DNA from: Acanthopleura granulata
Taxonomy: Eukaryota; Mollusca; Polyplacophora; Chitonida; Chitonidae
Assembly (NCBI GenBank): GCA_016165875.1
Contig: JABBOT010000015.1
Span: 5,315,928 to 5,379,927 of the forward strand
Length of the DNA stretch: 64,000 bases
Direction: 5' to 3'
A program made the translations under genes and the position numbers. Shown here one piece after another: positions 13,376 through 26,311 of this stretch (position 1 is the stretch's first letter; each line of letters begins with the position of its first letter). Under the pieces are notes generated by a model. It was not told where the DNA came from, made no database searches, and saw only the letters and a program-made list of their open reading frames with translations.

Positions 13376-15084
13376 CTCAGTACACGCATATGGCACAAGG
13401 CAACAGGATTAAACTACCGACCTGTCACATGTTACTAACACACTTCCCCACGTACCCATACACATCATATTGGTGCTAGGCAACGTGGTATTCTAGGAAC
13501 GTTAGTATGAGCAGACGACCACACGATACCGATTACAGTAAAAAATGTATAGTGATATGAGATATCCAAAACACGCGTGTACAAGTAACCTGTAAGAATG
13601 AAAACAATGGAAACAATGAAAAATTGAACTCATGATTATTTTTAAATGTTACTTACCTGAGCTAAATGTTAGGTATTCCAGGTTAATTTATGTACGTTCC
13701 CTTGACCTTAAGTAGGAGGTCATGACGTCCATCTTGAAGGTCAAATCATGTCAGCCTTTCGCAGGATTTCTCCAATGCTCCCAACATTTCCGAGGAGTCG
13801 AAAAAAAATTCTGCCTGACCAGCTTAAAAAAAGATATTCTGAACTCTAACCAAGTTGACAAAATCCTCAAGCAAGTCACGTGGTTACAATCTTTACAGTT
13901 TTTTTTAACGTTTTAAATATCCCATCACGATAATCTTTGGCTGAAAAAAAGAAGATTAAAAGGTTCGACGGAACGACGTAAAATCCACAGTTTTCTCTTA
14001 TCAAGCACCGACGGTGATTTTCTAGAATACGTCACCGATGCTGAAAGGGGAAAACCGAAAAACAAACATGGCGCATGTTGCGATTTCCCTGAACTGTCGT
14101 CTACATGGCCGCAAGAAAATGGCAGACGCCGCATTATAAACGGAGTGGGAAATTTTGCATCCAGCTCTGTCGAGAACACTTTCTCATTGTGCCGGGAAGG
14201 ACAGGCTGGCGTAGGATAATATATTTAATAACGTCCGATTAATTTGATAAGTATGACGCGAAATAATTTTCTAGATTGTCCCAGTGAATTCCCCTGGATT
14301 ATCACTTGGCCGGTCTAACTTCCATCGGACAAATTAGTTGAGCGATTTCAATTTAGCGGCCTCTAGCCTGTGAGACTGAGCAAACGCTTATCGTCATCTA
14401 GCCTGGGCCCTGCGCTGCGGACTTAACTAGTTCTCCTTGGTTCCCCAACTCCTCGGTCCACAACGCTTGGAAAAATAACTGAATTGTTTGGGAGAATGGC
14501 AAATAGTGCTTAAAAGAAAGCAATAGAGGAAAGGCGAGTAATTTATAGATTCTGTTGTCGCTGGAACCGGAGATGTTTGTGGAAAAATGAATCCACTTCC
14601 AATGAATGCATGCGATATACAAACGCTGTAGCTCTCTGTGCATTGGCAACAATTTAATATGGGCTGCGTATTAGTGCGGGCAATATCAGGATCGGCTGGA
14701 ATGAGATATAAAATGCTCCGACACTTTGTAAATTAAAATTCTGCCAAGGTTATTAGTGATCCACCATGGCTTGCCAAACTATGATTGGTGGAACTCGTCA
14801 AGCTAAGCCTCAGGCCAGCCCTAATTAGATCAGATTATTAAAAAAAAAAAGCAATCACGAAATATTCGATTGGGGTTATGAATTGAAGACCTCCTGAGAA
14901 ACTATTATAAAGCTAATCCTTATAACGCATTTTAGCTTCTGTTGTAGCGGTTCATGTCCTTGTTTTTCATTGACAAATCTTTACTTTGGCGAATTATATC
15001 ACTTTCCTCTCGAAACACTGGAACGCTTAATATTACGTCGCAGTTACATGTATTTTGTGATTGTAGTTTCTGAAAGTTCTAGCG
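13376..15084. other. No gene recognised; possible regulatory block
   Basis: From about 13690 to 14830 the sequence is free of recognised repeats. Near 14065-14140 it has three ATGGC-core motifs (CATGGCGC, CATGGCCGC, AAATGGCAG) close to a TATAAAC. A promoter or enhancer is possible but unproven. Confidence 0.3.
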
Positions 15085-15185
15085 TTGAAAATCGGTTAAA
15101 TTCAAACGCTGTCGGGATTCGAACCTCCAACCTCCAACGACAAGCAATATATAACTCTCATTCTCTGTGAGCAATAGAACAAGGG
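15085..15185 (-). other. tRNA-like sequence, probably a SINE head
   Basis: The minus strand has a perfect box B (GGTTCGAATCC, about 15115-15125). The box A match upstream is poor and no cloverleaf can be drawn, so a working tRNA gene is unlikely. Confidence 0.35.
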
Positions 15186-15540
15186 CTGTGCTTCAGAAAT
15201 TATAGCTCCAAGATATCAATAACAGTGCCATCAAATGATCACCGTAGATTGATTAACCATATATAAAAAAATCAACTATTTATTGATAACTATTGGTATT
15301 GATATTATACAGTATACTCTCCAGCCTGTATTTTGTATTATCATATCAATACTGCAATACCACATTTGTTACACATATGGCAGGGTTAGTATACCATAAC
15401 CCGTTGCTCTTCTTCATTCTCCTGTATCCTGATGGGTCTAATTGGTATGAATCGTTTTCCTACATTTTTGCTACATGTTTAGCATTGCCCTAATTTGCAG
15501 CTACCATTTTTAGACATCCATATGTCAACATCTATAAGTG

Positions 15541-15862
15541 GACAGGTTCAATCCCGGCCTTCGACGGGCTATTTGTACATTCGCTCGCTTTCGTTTGCGT
15601 TGGTGAAAGTAAGCAGTGGAAGACGCTCATGTGGGGGTTTTCGCCATCTAACGTTTCCCGACAGCCTTTCCCGAAAGTGTCTTTCACAAGTAGGGTGTGC
15701 ACATCTGTGCGTCATGCATGGGAAAGTTCGTCAGTGACGTGCCACAGGTCGATGGTTTATGCCGGGCACCCGCCCCCCCTTTCCCCCAAGCATAAAACTG
15801 ACCGCTATCGTAAAAATGAAAAAGCCTTGAATATCGCATTAAACATCAATCAATCAATCAAG
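15541..15862 (+). mobile_element. tRNA-headed SINE with ATCA tail (distinct from family A)
   Basis: Starts at a box B-like GGTTCAATCCC (15545-15555). It runs through GGGAAAGTTCGTCAGTGACG and CATAAAACTGACCGC, ending in AAACATCAATCAATCAATCA. The 3' part is related to family A in layout, but the tail unit and head differ. Confidence 0.72.
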
Positions 15863-16438
15863 AACATAAGAAAAAAGAAATGAACGAAACTCGCTTTGAG
15901 TTTCTGTCTTCGAGGCGAGGCACATGATATAGAATACTGTTATCTTAATCAGCAAAACTCATCATTGCCCCCACTCTGCTGGAGTCTCCGCTCCATTTCT
16001 TGTTGGTCAAATTTATCCCTCCTATACACATGAGCTATCTATCTGCCATTATGAAAATTGTTATACTTATTATATTTCGGATATTAAGTTTTTGTGCGTT
16101 TTTGTGTGCGCAAGAAATTTGGCGCGAATGGTATAGTACTGCTCTAGCTTCATGAATAACTTAAGCTTACATGTATACATCAAGATCTTTTCAGGGATAT
16201 TGTTTTCCTACATCAACGAAAAATGTCGTTGATGCAAACACTTCCGCGCAATGAAAATTTAGTAATATAAATTTCGATTTATAATCGAGACTTTGCGTGA
16301 TTTACCTCTATTCCCTCGAACATGTTTTTATTTGGGCATTGCCTGTCCTCAGAAATGATTCCTTGTTTCATACAACCGACCTATTTTCTTTTTTTTATTC
16401 GTACGTTTTTGCAATGTTTGTATTTTATTGCATTTTTA

Positions 16439-16586
16439 TTTATTTATTTTGTTTATTTATTTGATAGGTGTTTTACGCCCTAATCAAGAATATTTCACTT
16501 ATACGACGGCGGCCAGCATTATGGGGGGTGGAAACCGGGCAGAGCCCTGGGAAAATCCACGACCATCTGCAGGTTGTTGGCAGACC
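16439..16586 (-). mobile_element. Family A SINE, 5'-truncated, with 13-bp target duplication
   Basis: Tail TTTATTTATTT, then GTGTTTTACGCCCTAATCAAG, GACGGCGGCCAGCATTATGG and CAGGTTGTTGGCAGACC. TATTGCATTTTTA flanks it at 16426-16438 and 16587-16599. Confidence 0.95.
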
Positions 16587-17205
16587 TATTGCATTTTTAG
16601 TTTATTGCTTTATTGTACTTGAAATAGACTGGCAATATTCGGTCTGTATGTCGTCATCTACCACAGAGTAGACAGTCCCAGGATGTTTTATTCTATATTT
16701 TGAATCTTTGGAAGTTCTTCGGGAACGAAACAGCGCCTATGCTTGGGGCTGTTTGTTTCTGTGACATATATAGGTGTGCTGATAATCAGGACTATGAAGT
16801 AGTAGATATATAATGAATAATTTGGAGGATGCTCAGTTGGACTGAGAAGATGAGTGAGGAGACTGCATGGTAGGCAAAACAAAAAACAGTGACAGTTACA
16901 TTTCACCTTTTGAAGACTGCTGGAGCTTGCTGGATTCAGGGCCAGATTTAATGTAAGAGATATATCAAACATAAATCAAAAGTGTTCCAACAGAATCAAG
17001 CACGGGGAAATGCGTTGGGTTTTCCCAAGCTTCCGTCCGTTTCCTGAACTAGTGCGTATATGAATCCAACAAGCCGTTGTATGAGGGAGATTACTCTTAT
17101 ATGGTCAAAACCAAGGCATGAAAACAAAATCTAATCAACCAAACGTCCATCAATACGGACCTTCCTGGTCAATAATCGCAAAGATCAATTTCCAAAACGC
17201 CAAAT

Positions 17206-17290
17206 AACAAATAAAGTATGTAAAAGTAATACATTAGAACGGACTAGAACAAACAAAGTATGTGAAAGTAAGACATTAGAACGGATTCAT
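17206..17290. repeat. About 43-bp direct repeat, 2 units
   Basis: AACAAATAAAGTATGTAAAA and AACAAACAAAGTATGTGAAA each lead into a shared ACATTAGAACGGA. The pair lies directly beside the SINE at 17291. Confidence 0.75.
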
Positions 17291-17512
17291 TTGTGTTTTA
17301 AGCCGTACGCAAGTATATTTCACTTATACGGCAGCGGTAAACATTATGTTGAAACCCACGACCATCCGCAGGTTGCAGGCAGACTTTCCCACGTGCGGCC
17401 GAGATGTAGCCAGCAAGGGCTGGACTTGAACTCCCAACGACCGCCTTGGTGGGAGGCTTCTTGGTCATAGTGCTGCCAAAGCGCGCTAATCGACTGAGCC
17501 ACAGAGGCCTCT
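17291..17512 (-). mobile_element. Family A SINE with tRNA-like head
   Basis: A nearly full-length copy. The minus strand begins GAGGCCTCTGTGGCTCAGTC (box A region, 17490-17512) and has box B-like GAGTTCAAGTCC (about 17426-17437). It then has the central body and the GTATATTTCACTTATACGGC 3' block. The (AAAT)n tail is gone. Confidence 0.92.
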
Positions 17513-18204
17513 CGTGCAATGAGAAGCAATCATCAGTTTTCAAAGATGACGGAAAGACGCAAGGAATGTGCTAGACTCACAAGTTTGTTCATAATTCAAA
17601 TGGTGTGCCATGTTAGTACATAAGTAGACGTTAATCATACTAATCGTGGATGTGTCAGAGTTGCGCTTTGATTGCAACAGTTCCAGTATTCAAAATGACG
17701 ATTCATTCAACAGCCGTATATATATCGCTTCGGATTAAGGGTAATCAGAGACGTTTATGAAAGACCAAGTTTATTCTTCCGGCTATCATCATATTAATTG
17801 AAATACTATTAAAAATGGAGGAAAATAAGCTGATCCAATTTATTTTTGTTTTTAAAATCACACTAGAGTCACATTGCAGACAAATAATGAACAATAAAAC
17901 AACACGATGATGATTTCTTTGTTTACAGTATACCAAACACGGTTAACCTCTTACGAATTCATGAAATTCTACACAAGTTCCACTCAGTTATCCAGAAATT
18001 TTTCACCAACTAAAACCTACAAGAAATGTCATTAATTTTGTGTATTTGTTTAACTCAAGATAACAGTTTTTAGATTCAAAGTTTGGTCCCACAGTCACGG
18101 TGCCTTGCAATACTGCTGACTCGAGACAAAATAGTTTTGATTTTATAGCTTCGGAGTAGTCTTGCTTTGTTTACACAGAAAAAACTGTGCCTTATTTCGA
18201 TAAT

Positions 18205-18312
18205 TTGATTGGTGTGTTACTGAAGGATAATTGACTTATATCACAACAGCCAGCTTTATGATGGAGAGGAACAGGGCAGAACCCGGCTAAAACCCACCAC
18301 CATCTGCAGATT
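18205..18312 (-). mobile_element. Family A SINE fragment
   Basis: TTGATTGGTGTGTTACTGAAGG, GCCAGCTTTATGATGGAG and CCACCACCATCTGCAG follow the family 3' half in order, with substitutions. Confidence 0.75.
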
Positions 18313-19693
18313 ATAATACAGTCCCTTGTGGTTACGTAGCAGAATAACTCATACCTTTTGGTTTGTAACCCGGCAGAATAGCTTATGCTATGTAGCCACT
18401 GGTGATTATTTGGTAGAGAGCATTGTAATTATGAAGAATGAACTCAGAAATTCTTCAAATATTTAAAGCATTGGGAGGCGATTTGGCAATGAGCAAAACC
18501 AGACATTTAAACATACAGAACTGCAATAAAAGCATCCTACAAACATTAAATTAAAATGGTCCCTTGCGGTTGAGATTCTTTAAAGAAAGAAAAAAACACT
18601 TTATGTAATTTTGTGTTGGATTTTAAAAATTGTTTTTAATGCAATTGCTTAAGCAGCGGGGATACTATGTTGTACAAAGACACATTTTCCTTCGTTATTT
18701 AGAATTGTCAGCTACATGTAGCTGTCAATAATTTTAGATATTTTTGTAGATTACGTGATAATTGCATTTGCGGAAAAGATCTTCACGAACATTGATTTGC
18801 TAATTTCTTTTGTGGCTGACGGCTGGTAAGTGAATGTCGGATTTCACGCTTGGGATTGGGTCTTTGGTGGTTGAAGGTCTGAGTTGCGGTTTTAATCGTC
18901 ACCTACTCTGTCCCTGCGCAGATCGAGCAAAGAGAAGCCATGAGCTAAACGCTTGTTGCATTTACATGATTGGAAAAAGAAATTCCAGGGAAAGGACAGC
19001 TCGCAGCTCAACAAGTCAAAAAGACAATGTTTTAGACGTATGACCGAACTATGTATGGATAGATATCAAGGGTTCCAAGCGCGTCTCAAGCCAGTCAGTC
19101 CTTGGTTAAACAAAACCTCCTCTCCGTCCGGGCACGATCGTACAGAATCTTACAAACACTCCCTTTTATATTTCCTGAAACGTCGGCGTTTTTGCAGACA
19201 GTGTGCTGGAAGTCCATTAGCTAATTGAACACTTACCATGATTGAATCACCCCCCCCCCCTGGCCACCTACCCCCCTTCCTCCAGCCAACCGTCTGCCCC
19301 TCTTCTCCCCTTCTCTCTCTTTCCCCTCGTGTCTCCATCAACCAAACACTCCTGGCTTTCTGGTGATGGCCTTACGTTCGCATCCAAGTCTGGAAACCCG
19401 GGATGCGTGTTCCGTGCTCCCTGCTCTGAACATGCAACCTTCTCCATTGTTAGCGCTATACCCCCACACTACATATTGATTTTCCAACATGAAGGCCATG
19501 ATGTACCAAACAACATTCACTTTAATTCCCAATACATGTTCACGTCTCTATTCCAACAAGACAGCCGCAGACTAAGCTAAATCAACTGATCGACTGATTA
19601 AGATGCTGACTGATTGACAAATACGTCAAGTGATCAGCCTATCAATGCAATGACTGATTAGATGACTGGCTAACTGAGGGATATATCTACTTA

Positions 19694-19835
19694 AGTTTTA
19701 CGCCGTACTTACGAATATTTCCCTTGAACGACGGCGGCTAGCTTTAGGGAGTGAGAAAACCAGGCAGTCCTAGAAGAAACGCAAGACCATCCACAAGTTT
19801 GTGGCAGACCTTCCTACGTACGACCGGGGAGGAGA
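19694..19835 (-). mobile_element. Family A SINE fragment
   Basis: AGTTTTACGCCGTACTTACG, ACGACGGCGGCTAGC and GGCAGACCTTCCTACGTACG match the family in minus orientation. No head. Confidence 0.82.
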
Positions 19836-19927
19836 CTTGTCGATTTACCGATTCAATCATTCATTCGTTCATTCATCATGCTATTAGTTAACCGATTATG
19901 ACTTGAGGTTGCTTTTATCAGTTAGAG

Positions 19928-20212
19928 GAGTGGCCTATGTTGCCGGAGCTGTTAACGCGCCAGTGCAGCCAAATGACCAAGGAGCCTCTCCCCAATGTGA
20001 TGGGTGGGAGTTCAAATCCATGCAACTCATGCAGGCTAGCTTCCTTCCGGCCTTACGTGGGAAGGTCTGCCAGCAACCTGCAGGTGACCATGGGCTTCTG
20101 CAATGGCTATACTCGGTTTCCTTCCACCATAATGCTGGGCGCGATAGTATAGGTGAAATATTCTTGATTGTGGCGTAAAACACGACTCAAGCGGATAAAT
20201 AAATAAATAAAT
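19928..20212 (+). mobile_element. Family A SINE, near full length
   Basis: Degraded tRNA-like head (AGCTGTTAACGCGCCAGTGCA) with box B-like GAGTTCAAATCC at about 20010-20021. Then TACGTGGGAAGGTCTGCCAG, the central body, GTGAAATATTCTTGATTGTGG and an (AAAT)n tail. Confidence 0.9.
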
Positions 20213-20799
20213 TAGAAGGCCTCATTCGCCATAAGCCTCGGTGACGTCCGGTGGGTTTACTTCGTTCTACTTCCGGTTTCCTCTACCCATAAATGCGAGC
20301 GCCCTCGCTTAAGCAAGACGTAGTTAAACATACAGCATAAATCACCATGCAAATACATAAAGTTAGGATGAATGGTCATTGCACTTTTTTTTACTAATCT
20401 TGAGTGGTAGCTTAGACAAGGATTCACACTTAGTAATCTTATAGTATTGGATGTGTTTATTTCGGATCGTACCCAGCATTTTCATGAAATAAAAATAAAC
20501 ACTGTATAAAAGGTCATCCATGAGTAAGTTCCTCACTTTGCGTGCCCGATTCCGACAGTTCTATTGAGTTTAGAAAATGCACATTCTCATGTTTGTTTGG
20601 ATAGGGTGTTAGAATTTTATGCAGTTAAAAAAATCTTAGTTTCAGCACCCTTATGACCTTTAATTACCTCTTCAAATGCCTGTTTTGGTGCTAACGTTAA
20701 GGCTAAGTACAAGTATAAATACCAAAGAAAGAAATATTAAATAAAACCAGAGATGCAACGGTTACATTTAGTGCATGTATGCAAACTTGTAAGCCTCAG

Positions 20800-21220
20800 T
20801 TGCAGCCATGCAGCACAGATGGTAAGTGCACCGGAGGGCGGGAACACCATAGTCGTTTTCGATTTATAGTATGGCATTAACTGCAAGTCGTAATAAAAAA
20901 GCAAGCATGCGCCACACGTCATCACTCGCGAGCACGTGCTCACGTGGAAAATCGGCGCGCGTGCGCTCAGGCGGGAACACCCGAACAAAGTGGCGCGAGG
21001 CATGAGAAAGCTTGGAGCTCCGTAACGGGCGAAAGCCCAGAATGGGCTCACGATCTGTCGACTGAAACATTTCACAGCTAGAGCCATGTAGGCACGCTCC
21101 CAGGAAGAACCCGATGCCCCGAGAGGGTGCCCCTCTTGTTGTTCTCCTTGCCCACCCCGCGTGTTATGTGGCTTAGCGCAACGCCCTTCATGCGTCGAGA
21201 CGGGCATGAATATTTAACAA
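20800..21220. promoter_or_regulatory. CpG-dense block with E-box palindrome
   Basis: CG dinucleotides are far denser here than in flanking DNA. GAGCACGTGCTC (20930-20941) is a 12-bp palindrome around an E-box, and a second CACGTG follows at 20941-20946. It could be a promoter or enhancer of a gene not recognised here, or a GC-rich repeat. The 156-codon minus frame across it matches nothing I know. Confidence 0.3.
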
Positions 21221-22818
21221 GTCACGTGTCAGACATCTGTTTGCACATACGTGTTTTTGCACGTGCAACTGGCTGATATTTAAGATGTTACAGTTACAAC
21301 AGAAAACTACACGACGTGTTACAGCTATATAACATGCACTGATTTTCAGAGAGAGAATTAGAGGCAGAAAATTTCCGACATCAAAATGGTTAATGAGAAA
21401 ATTAGTCACTGTCGAAGTCAGGTTTTACGTTTGCGATATTTTCAGTGTCACTCACATCTGACTACATTTTGTCAGAATCCTTTATTTATCTGCTTTGTCC
21501 TTTACACGGTATTCAAGAATAATTTATTTAAGCCTGTAATGCGATGGCAAAAAAGTAAGCTGGGGAAACAGAGAGGTGAAATGAGAATACCACCGCAAAT
21601 CGCTTGGTACCTGACAAACCTCCTGCCTTAAAGCCGTAGCCGAGTTAAATGGCTAGAGCTGGATTATACTACGTGTGACTTCACTGGCCCAGATGTGCTG
21701 AACTTCCGGAACAATCAATCAGCCAGTTCACCCAGCAAGGTTGGGGGGATCCCAGCCCTAGCGTGAATATCGACAGTCGTATTCGGGGGGCGTTGCTATA
21801 CAGTCGATAATGGCAAGGCACTTTTCTATCTTACATCTCGACTCACTCAACACCTCTAAAAATATATTTCACTCCATGACAAAGTAAATTCGTCACATAT
21901 GGCACTGTATACAGATATAAAAGACTAATGGAAAAAGCCAAGGATATACGAATGAGAAAGTGACAGCATTTACTTCGCTTGGTGGAAATTTATCAGATGT
22001 TTTAATACACAAATCATGATCTTTCCACATCCAAACCAACTTTACCCAAGTTTGAATACTACCACTGGCAAACTGGAAAAAATTGGACAACGATTGATGA
22101 AATGCCACCGATACAGCCCGTAAAAGTTTTAACATATGCAAAAATTTCTGAATTTGGATGAAAAAGCCTTGCACTGAAAGACTGGTATTTTCCTCAAGGC
22201 CATTATTCCGTCTTTGAACGGCCATTATCTGAGAAAATTGTTGAAGAAAGTGGCAATTTTTATTTCCACTGATGGAACTTTTTCGAACCACCATGACCAA
22301 TATGTGAGATTTTATTTGCACAATATCCAAAGCAACTTTTACCCCTTTCTCACAACTGTCAAAATGGACTCGTCTTCAAGTTCCACGGCCTCGCGTGTGC
22401 GAGCGTCATAACTTAACAAAATGGACATAGACGCACCTGGGCGCAAGACAATGGGTGGAATAAATCGAAATGATGAGAATCTCTACTATCGGTTGATGAC
22501 GTAACGCCTGCAATCAACAGTCATGATCACCTGTTCCTCGTGCGGTAAATGATGTCAGAGGGCAACTGGGGAAGATATATAACAGGTGTATATTATGGTG
22601 GCATTTTCCTAGTGGTGAGCCATAAGCACTGATTCGCCACAAACCCTGGTGGCTTGGCTTGACAGGCAGTGTATGTATGGTTTAATTAAAATTCGCATTT
22701 GTATGTTGACGTCTCAGGAATGGAGACGCAAATCATAAAATTTTTAGATTTGTCTTACAAACCAAAATTAAACTATATAAACTTTAAATAATGACAATTA
22801 TCATCATGAAGGCGTTAG

Positions 22819-22852
22819 GTGTATGTGTGTGTGTGTGCGTGTGTGTGTGTGT
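22819..22852. repeat. (TG)n microsatellite
   Basis: About 16 TG units with one C interruption. Confidence 0.97.
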
Positions 22853-24553
22853 TTTGTCTTTTTTTCAAGTTGCCGGAGTGATTCATTTGCATGACTGGTG
22901 TTTTTGTCTATTACAATTGCAAAGGGATTCGCATATGCTGGTTCTATTCTTTCAGGTGATTTGTCAAGTAGCTGGCGAAGAGCACGTTTCCCCGTAAATA
23001 AATCACCATATCTCTTTAAATAGAAAAAAAATTTCTCCATGAGTTGCTAACCATCTGTCCGCAGAGACAAAGTCGGGTTGACGTCAATATGCTATGAGTG
23101 CAATGGATATTTGGCAAACCTTTTGACTTCGACATTAAGCTTCCCTGATAATAGATAATTAAAGGTGACTTCTGCAAAAAAGACACATATAATAGTGGTA
23201 ATGTTGACAATAGGAAGGTAGTGTTCGGGGGCCAGTTGTACAAATAAGGTGTAAGCTATGATAAACGTAACTGCCATGACCACATGTACTGTAGAGATAA
23301 GTGGTCATTGTAGTTACGATTGACGTAGTGTTACATCCTCTTCGGAACACCGGACCCAGAGTAAATCAAGGCGTTCCTATAAACGTATATAATAGCCAGA
23401 TGTAAGAAACAAATCCGAGGCGTTTCCTCCAAGTCTCAAAGATAGAAATACGTTGAATGCATGTTGTTGGGATATTGAGAAATACGTGTTAGAGAAACGT
23501 GTTCAGCATTTCAGGCACACAAAATCCAGGTGGAGTTAAAAGCAGAAGTTGCACGGGCCAATCCAAATCAATGTAGTCGGGCTGTAACCAGTAAGGCACG
23601 TAGCGAACGTCTCCTCCTGTAATCCAAACGGTTTGTTGTCTCTTGTGTTGACATGTCCTTAAGGTGTAAAACGACTCGTAACGTAATAAAAACAAACATA
23701 AAATGACCGTCATGATGTCACAAGCTTGGAAGCATGTGCGATTCCACAAGAAGTGCACTAACAGCGTCCGCCTCTCATCTGTACACAGTTGCTCGTCACC
23801 GCAAAAAAAACAACAACAAAGAAACAAACAAACAAAACAATAAACAAACAATACTATGAATTTTTGTCAAGAAATGGTTAAATTGATGCCACCCCGCAAA
23901 AATATAGTTTCTGAAACTTAAAAAACACACCTTGTATCATTTGCCATTCCCATATAAGGCTGTGAAGGACATGATAAGTTACTTTAATTAGCAGATTAGC
24001 TCTAGCATCGTATTTGTGGTTTTGTCTTTCCTTTCAAACTAATGAAATCTCAGGTCATGCGTTTTTCCATCAATTAGATCAATTGATGGCAAGTCTGACA
24101 TATTCGTTTCCATCATTTCAAGTTAAACTTTGGTTTAAGGGAAAATTCTTTTTAAAGACAAAGTTATAATATTGAAATACAATTTAATGCGATAAGAGGA
24201 CGATCATTCGTCATACTTTGTCAATATCGGAGGATAAGACACAGATTTGTGTCCGTAATTCTCGCCAGTTCTTGCATTTGTTTTCGCACAAAGATCAGTC
24301 CGTGTCCGCTTTTGCACAGACTTCATCAGCAAATGAGTTTGGTTTCACCACGTGACTTCCGCCCGGACAAAGTTTATTCCGGAACTGAGGCTTGACTCGG
24401 ACTGTTCCGTGCTCCTCGCTCCTTCTCCGCTCTGCCAGCTTGACCTTCGGCCATCCTCAGGTTTTCACTCTGCTAACCTTTTTCTTTCCAGTTTCCTTTA
24501 AGACGGGCTCATCGGTGAGAAATTCCATTTTCTAATTTGCTACGATGCCTCCG

Positions 24554-24568
24554 GTTGCCAAGGGCAAC
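24554..24568. promoter_or_regulatory. Perfect RFX-type X-box palindrome
   Basis: GTTGCC-AAG-GGCAAC fits the X-box consensus (GTNRCC, 0-3 bases, RGYAAC) at every position, with CCG and CGG extending the symmetry outside. RFX factors bind such sites near ciliary and neural genes in animals. No gene start is recognised nearby, so its target is unknown. Confidence 0.5.
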
Positions 24569-25462
24569 GGATGAAATCAAAATATAAGCTCGTCGGAATG
24601 ATTGACAAGTTAATCTCCTTATGTTCATTTCAGCACACCGCTCGCGCACAAATCTTCGGCGACCTTTTGGCACTTCTTTGGCAGGAGAGCTACAGCCCTG
24701 ACACACTGTTTGAATTGCAAAAAAAAAAAACCTGTCTTTAAATCATAAATCTGGAATCTGTGCCTCGAGGATTAAATGTCGAACAGAATCACACCGTCTC
24801 GCTTTGATGTCCGGTGTCTTTCCAATGTCTTCATCGAACGGGTCTCCCTGATAATCTGGTATAGAGAATGAAATTAAAAATATGATTTATGAAGAATACT
24901 GACAACTGCAACCTAAAGATTGATACTTTTACGGATTACGACAAAGAAAGTGGCACGAAGAGAAGCCATGTTGCGCGTTCTTGACTCCAATCTGCCCATC
25001 GATCACATAACGACAACAACAACGTCGTAAATAAGGCCGAATCTCGGCAGTTCTTGGCATGAATTAATAAACGGAAAACACAACACAAAACAGATACAAT
25101 TCCCATTGAATGCAGCAGAGATTAGCTTGGGCTACGTATGGAAACCTCCAAAAAAGCAGAGTGAGGTTATGATATCATAATTATATCAGCTAAATATTTG
25201 ATCACCATCCGCTTGTTAACAGTAATTTATTTGGATTAAATGTGTTTAACAAATAGGAGGACACACAAGAGTTTCTGGTGTTATATTTCAAATTTTTGGC
25301 AAAATTTTGCTTTTATAGACGAGAATCTACATATGCATATTTACAATAAATAAATAAAGTGTAACTTGTAACAAAGATCCTGAGGCATTGCCAACAGGGA
25401 TAATCTGGCTCCCTAAATTGATTTGTGCTTCAACTTATAAATTGTAATGTTAATAAATGTAG

Positions 25463-25622
25463 GAGAAGGTCCGCCAGTAACCTGCCGATGGTCGTGGGTT
25501 TACCCTGGTTCTGCCCGGTTTACTCCCACCATAATGCTGGCGGGATTCACCATCATATAGGTGAAATATTGTTGAGTACGGGGTAAAATACCAATCAAAT
25601 AAATAGGCCAAATAAATAATAA
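25463..25622 (+). mobile_element. Family A SINE, 5'-truncated
   Basis: Begins GAGAAGGTCCGCCAGTAACC and runs through TACTCCCACCATAATGCTGG and GGTGAAATATTGTTGAGTAC to a short AAAT tail. Confidence 0.9.
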
Positions 25623-25909
25623 ATCTAGATCTCCGACGTCCACGAACAATAAGAAGGTGTAAAAAGTAAGAAACTAAGGCGGAATCGGTTTCTCATAAGG
25701 CCGGAAGGTGCGATCAGTGTTCTGGCCTAAAATTATGCACTATCCCAATTGTGTAGCTTGACAGTTAAGAAGCTTCCTGAATCAAAAATATGCACCCCAC
25801 GCAGGCAAGTTTTGATAGCAACTGTTCATATCCACTGTGGCCGTTCATTAAACACGATGCTTATACAACCCTTACTATACAAGTGTTACTGTTTAGGTTT
25901 GCTATACCC

Positions 25910-26092
25910 CAAGCAGGCTTCCTCTCCCGACGTACGTACGAAGGCCTACCAGCAACCTGGTGATGGTCGTGAATTTCGTTCGGGCTCTGCCCGGTTTCCT
26001 CGCACCACATAATGTTGACCGCCGTCGTATGCGTGAAATATTGTTGAGTACGGCGTAAAACACCCACCAATCAACTAAATAAATAAATGATA
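25910..26092 (+). mobile_element. Family A SINE, 5'-truncated, probable 7-bp target duplication
   Basis: GCAGGCTTCCTCTCCCGACG through GAAATATTGTTGAGTACGGC to an AAATAAAT tail. TATACCC occurs on both sides (25903-25909 and 26093-26099). Confidence 0.9.
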
Positions 26093-26154
26093 TATACCCA
26101 AATCTTTAGTTGTTTGCTCATAACAGCAAGATGGTAATGCTTTTATGTAAACTT

Positions 26155-26311
26155 TTATTTATTTATTTATTTATTTGATTGGTGATTTACGCCGTACTCA
26201 AGAATATTTCACGCATACGACGGCGGCCAGCATTATGATGGGAGGAAATCGGGCAGAGCACAGGGGAAACGCACCACCATCCGGAGATAGTTGGAAGACC
26301 TTCCCACGTAC
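26155..26311 (-). mobile_element. Family A SINE, 5'-truncated, with 11-bp target duplication
   Basis: Tail, GATTTACGCCGTACTCAAG, GACGGCGGCCAGCATTATGA, then a break at GAAGACCTTCCCACGTAC. TATGTAAACTT flanks it at 26144-26154 and 26312-26322. Confidence 0.95.

Larger units (their letters stand above)
20213..25462. other. No gene recognised
   Basis: Includes the CpG-dense block, the X-box and a 145-codon minus frame (21893-22330) without recognisable domains. Unique-looking blocks lie at 21890-22420 and 24240-24720. No mobile element recognised. Confidence 0.45.

Noticed and set aside
15085..15185. A tRNA gene
   Set aside because: Good box B only; no acceptor stem pairing or clear box A.
20737..21207. 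156-codon minus frame in the CpG-dense block
   Set aside because: Long frame is expected in GC-rich sequence; composition and motifs do not resemble a protein family.
21893..22330. 145-codon minus frame
   Set aside because: No recognisable domain. Start context and neighbours give no support, though it is one of the longer non-repeat frames and could be tested with RNA data.
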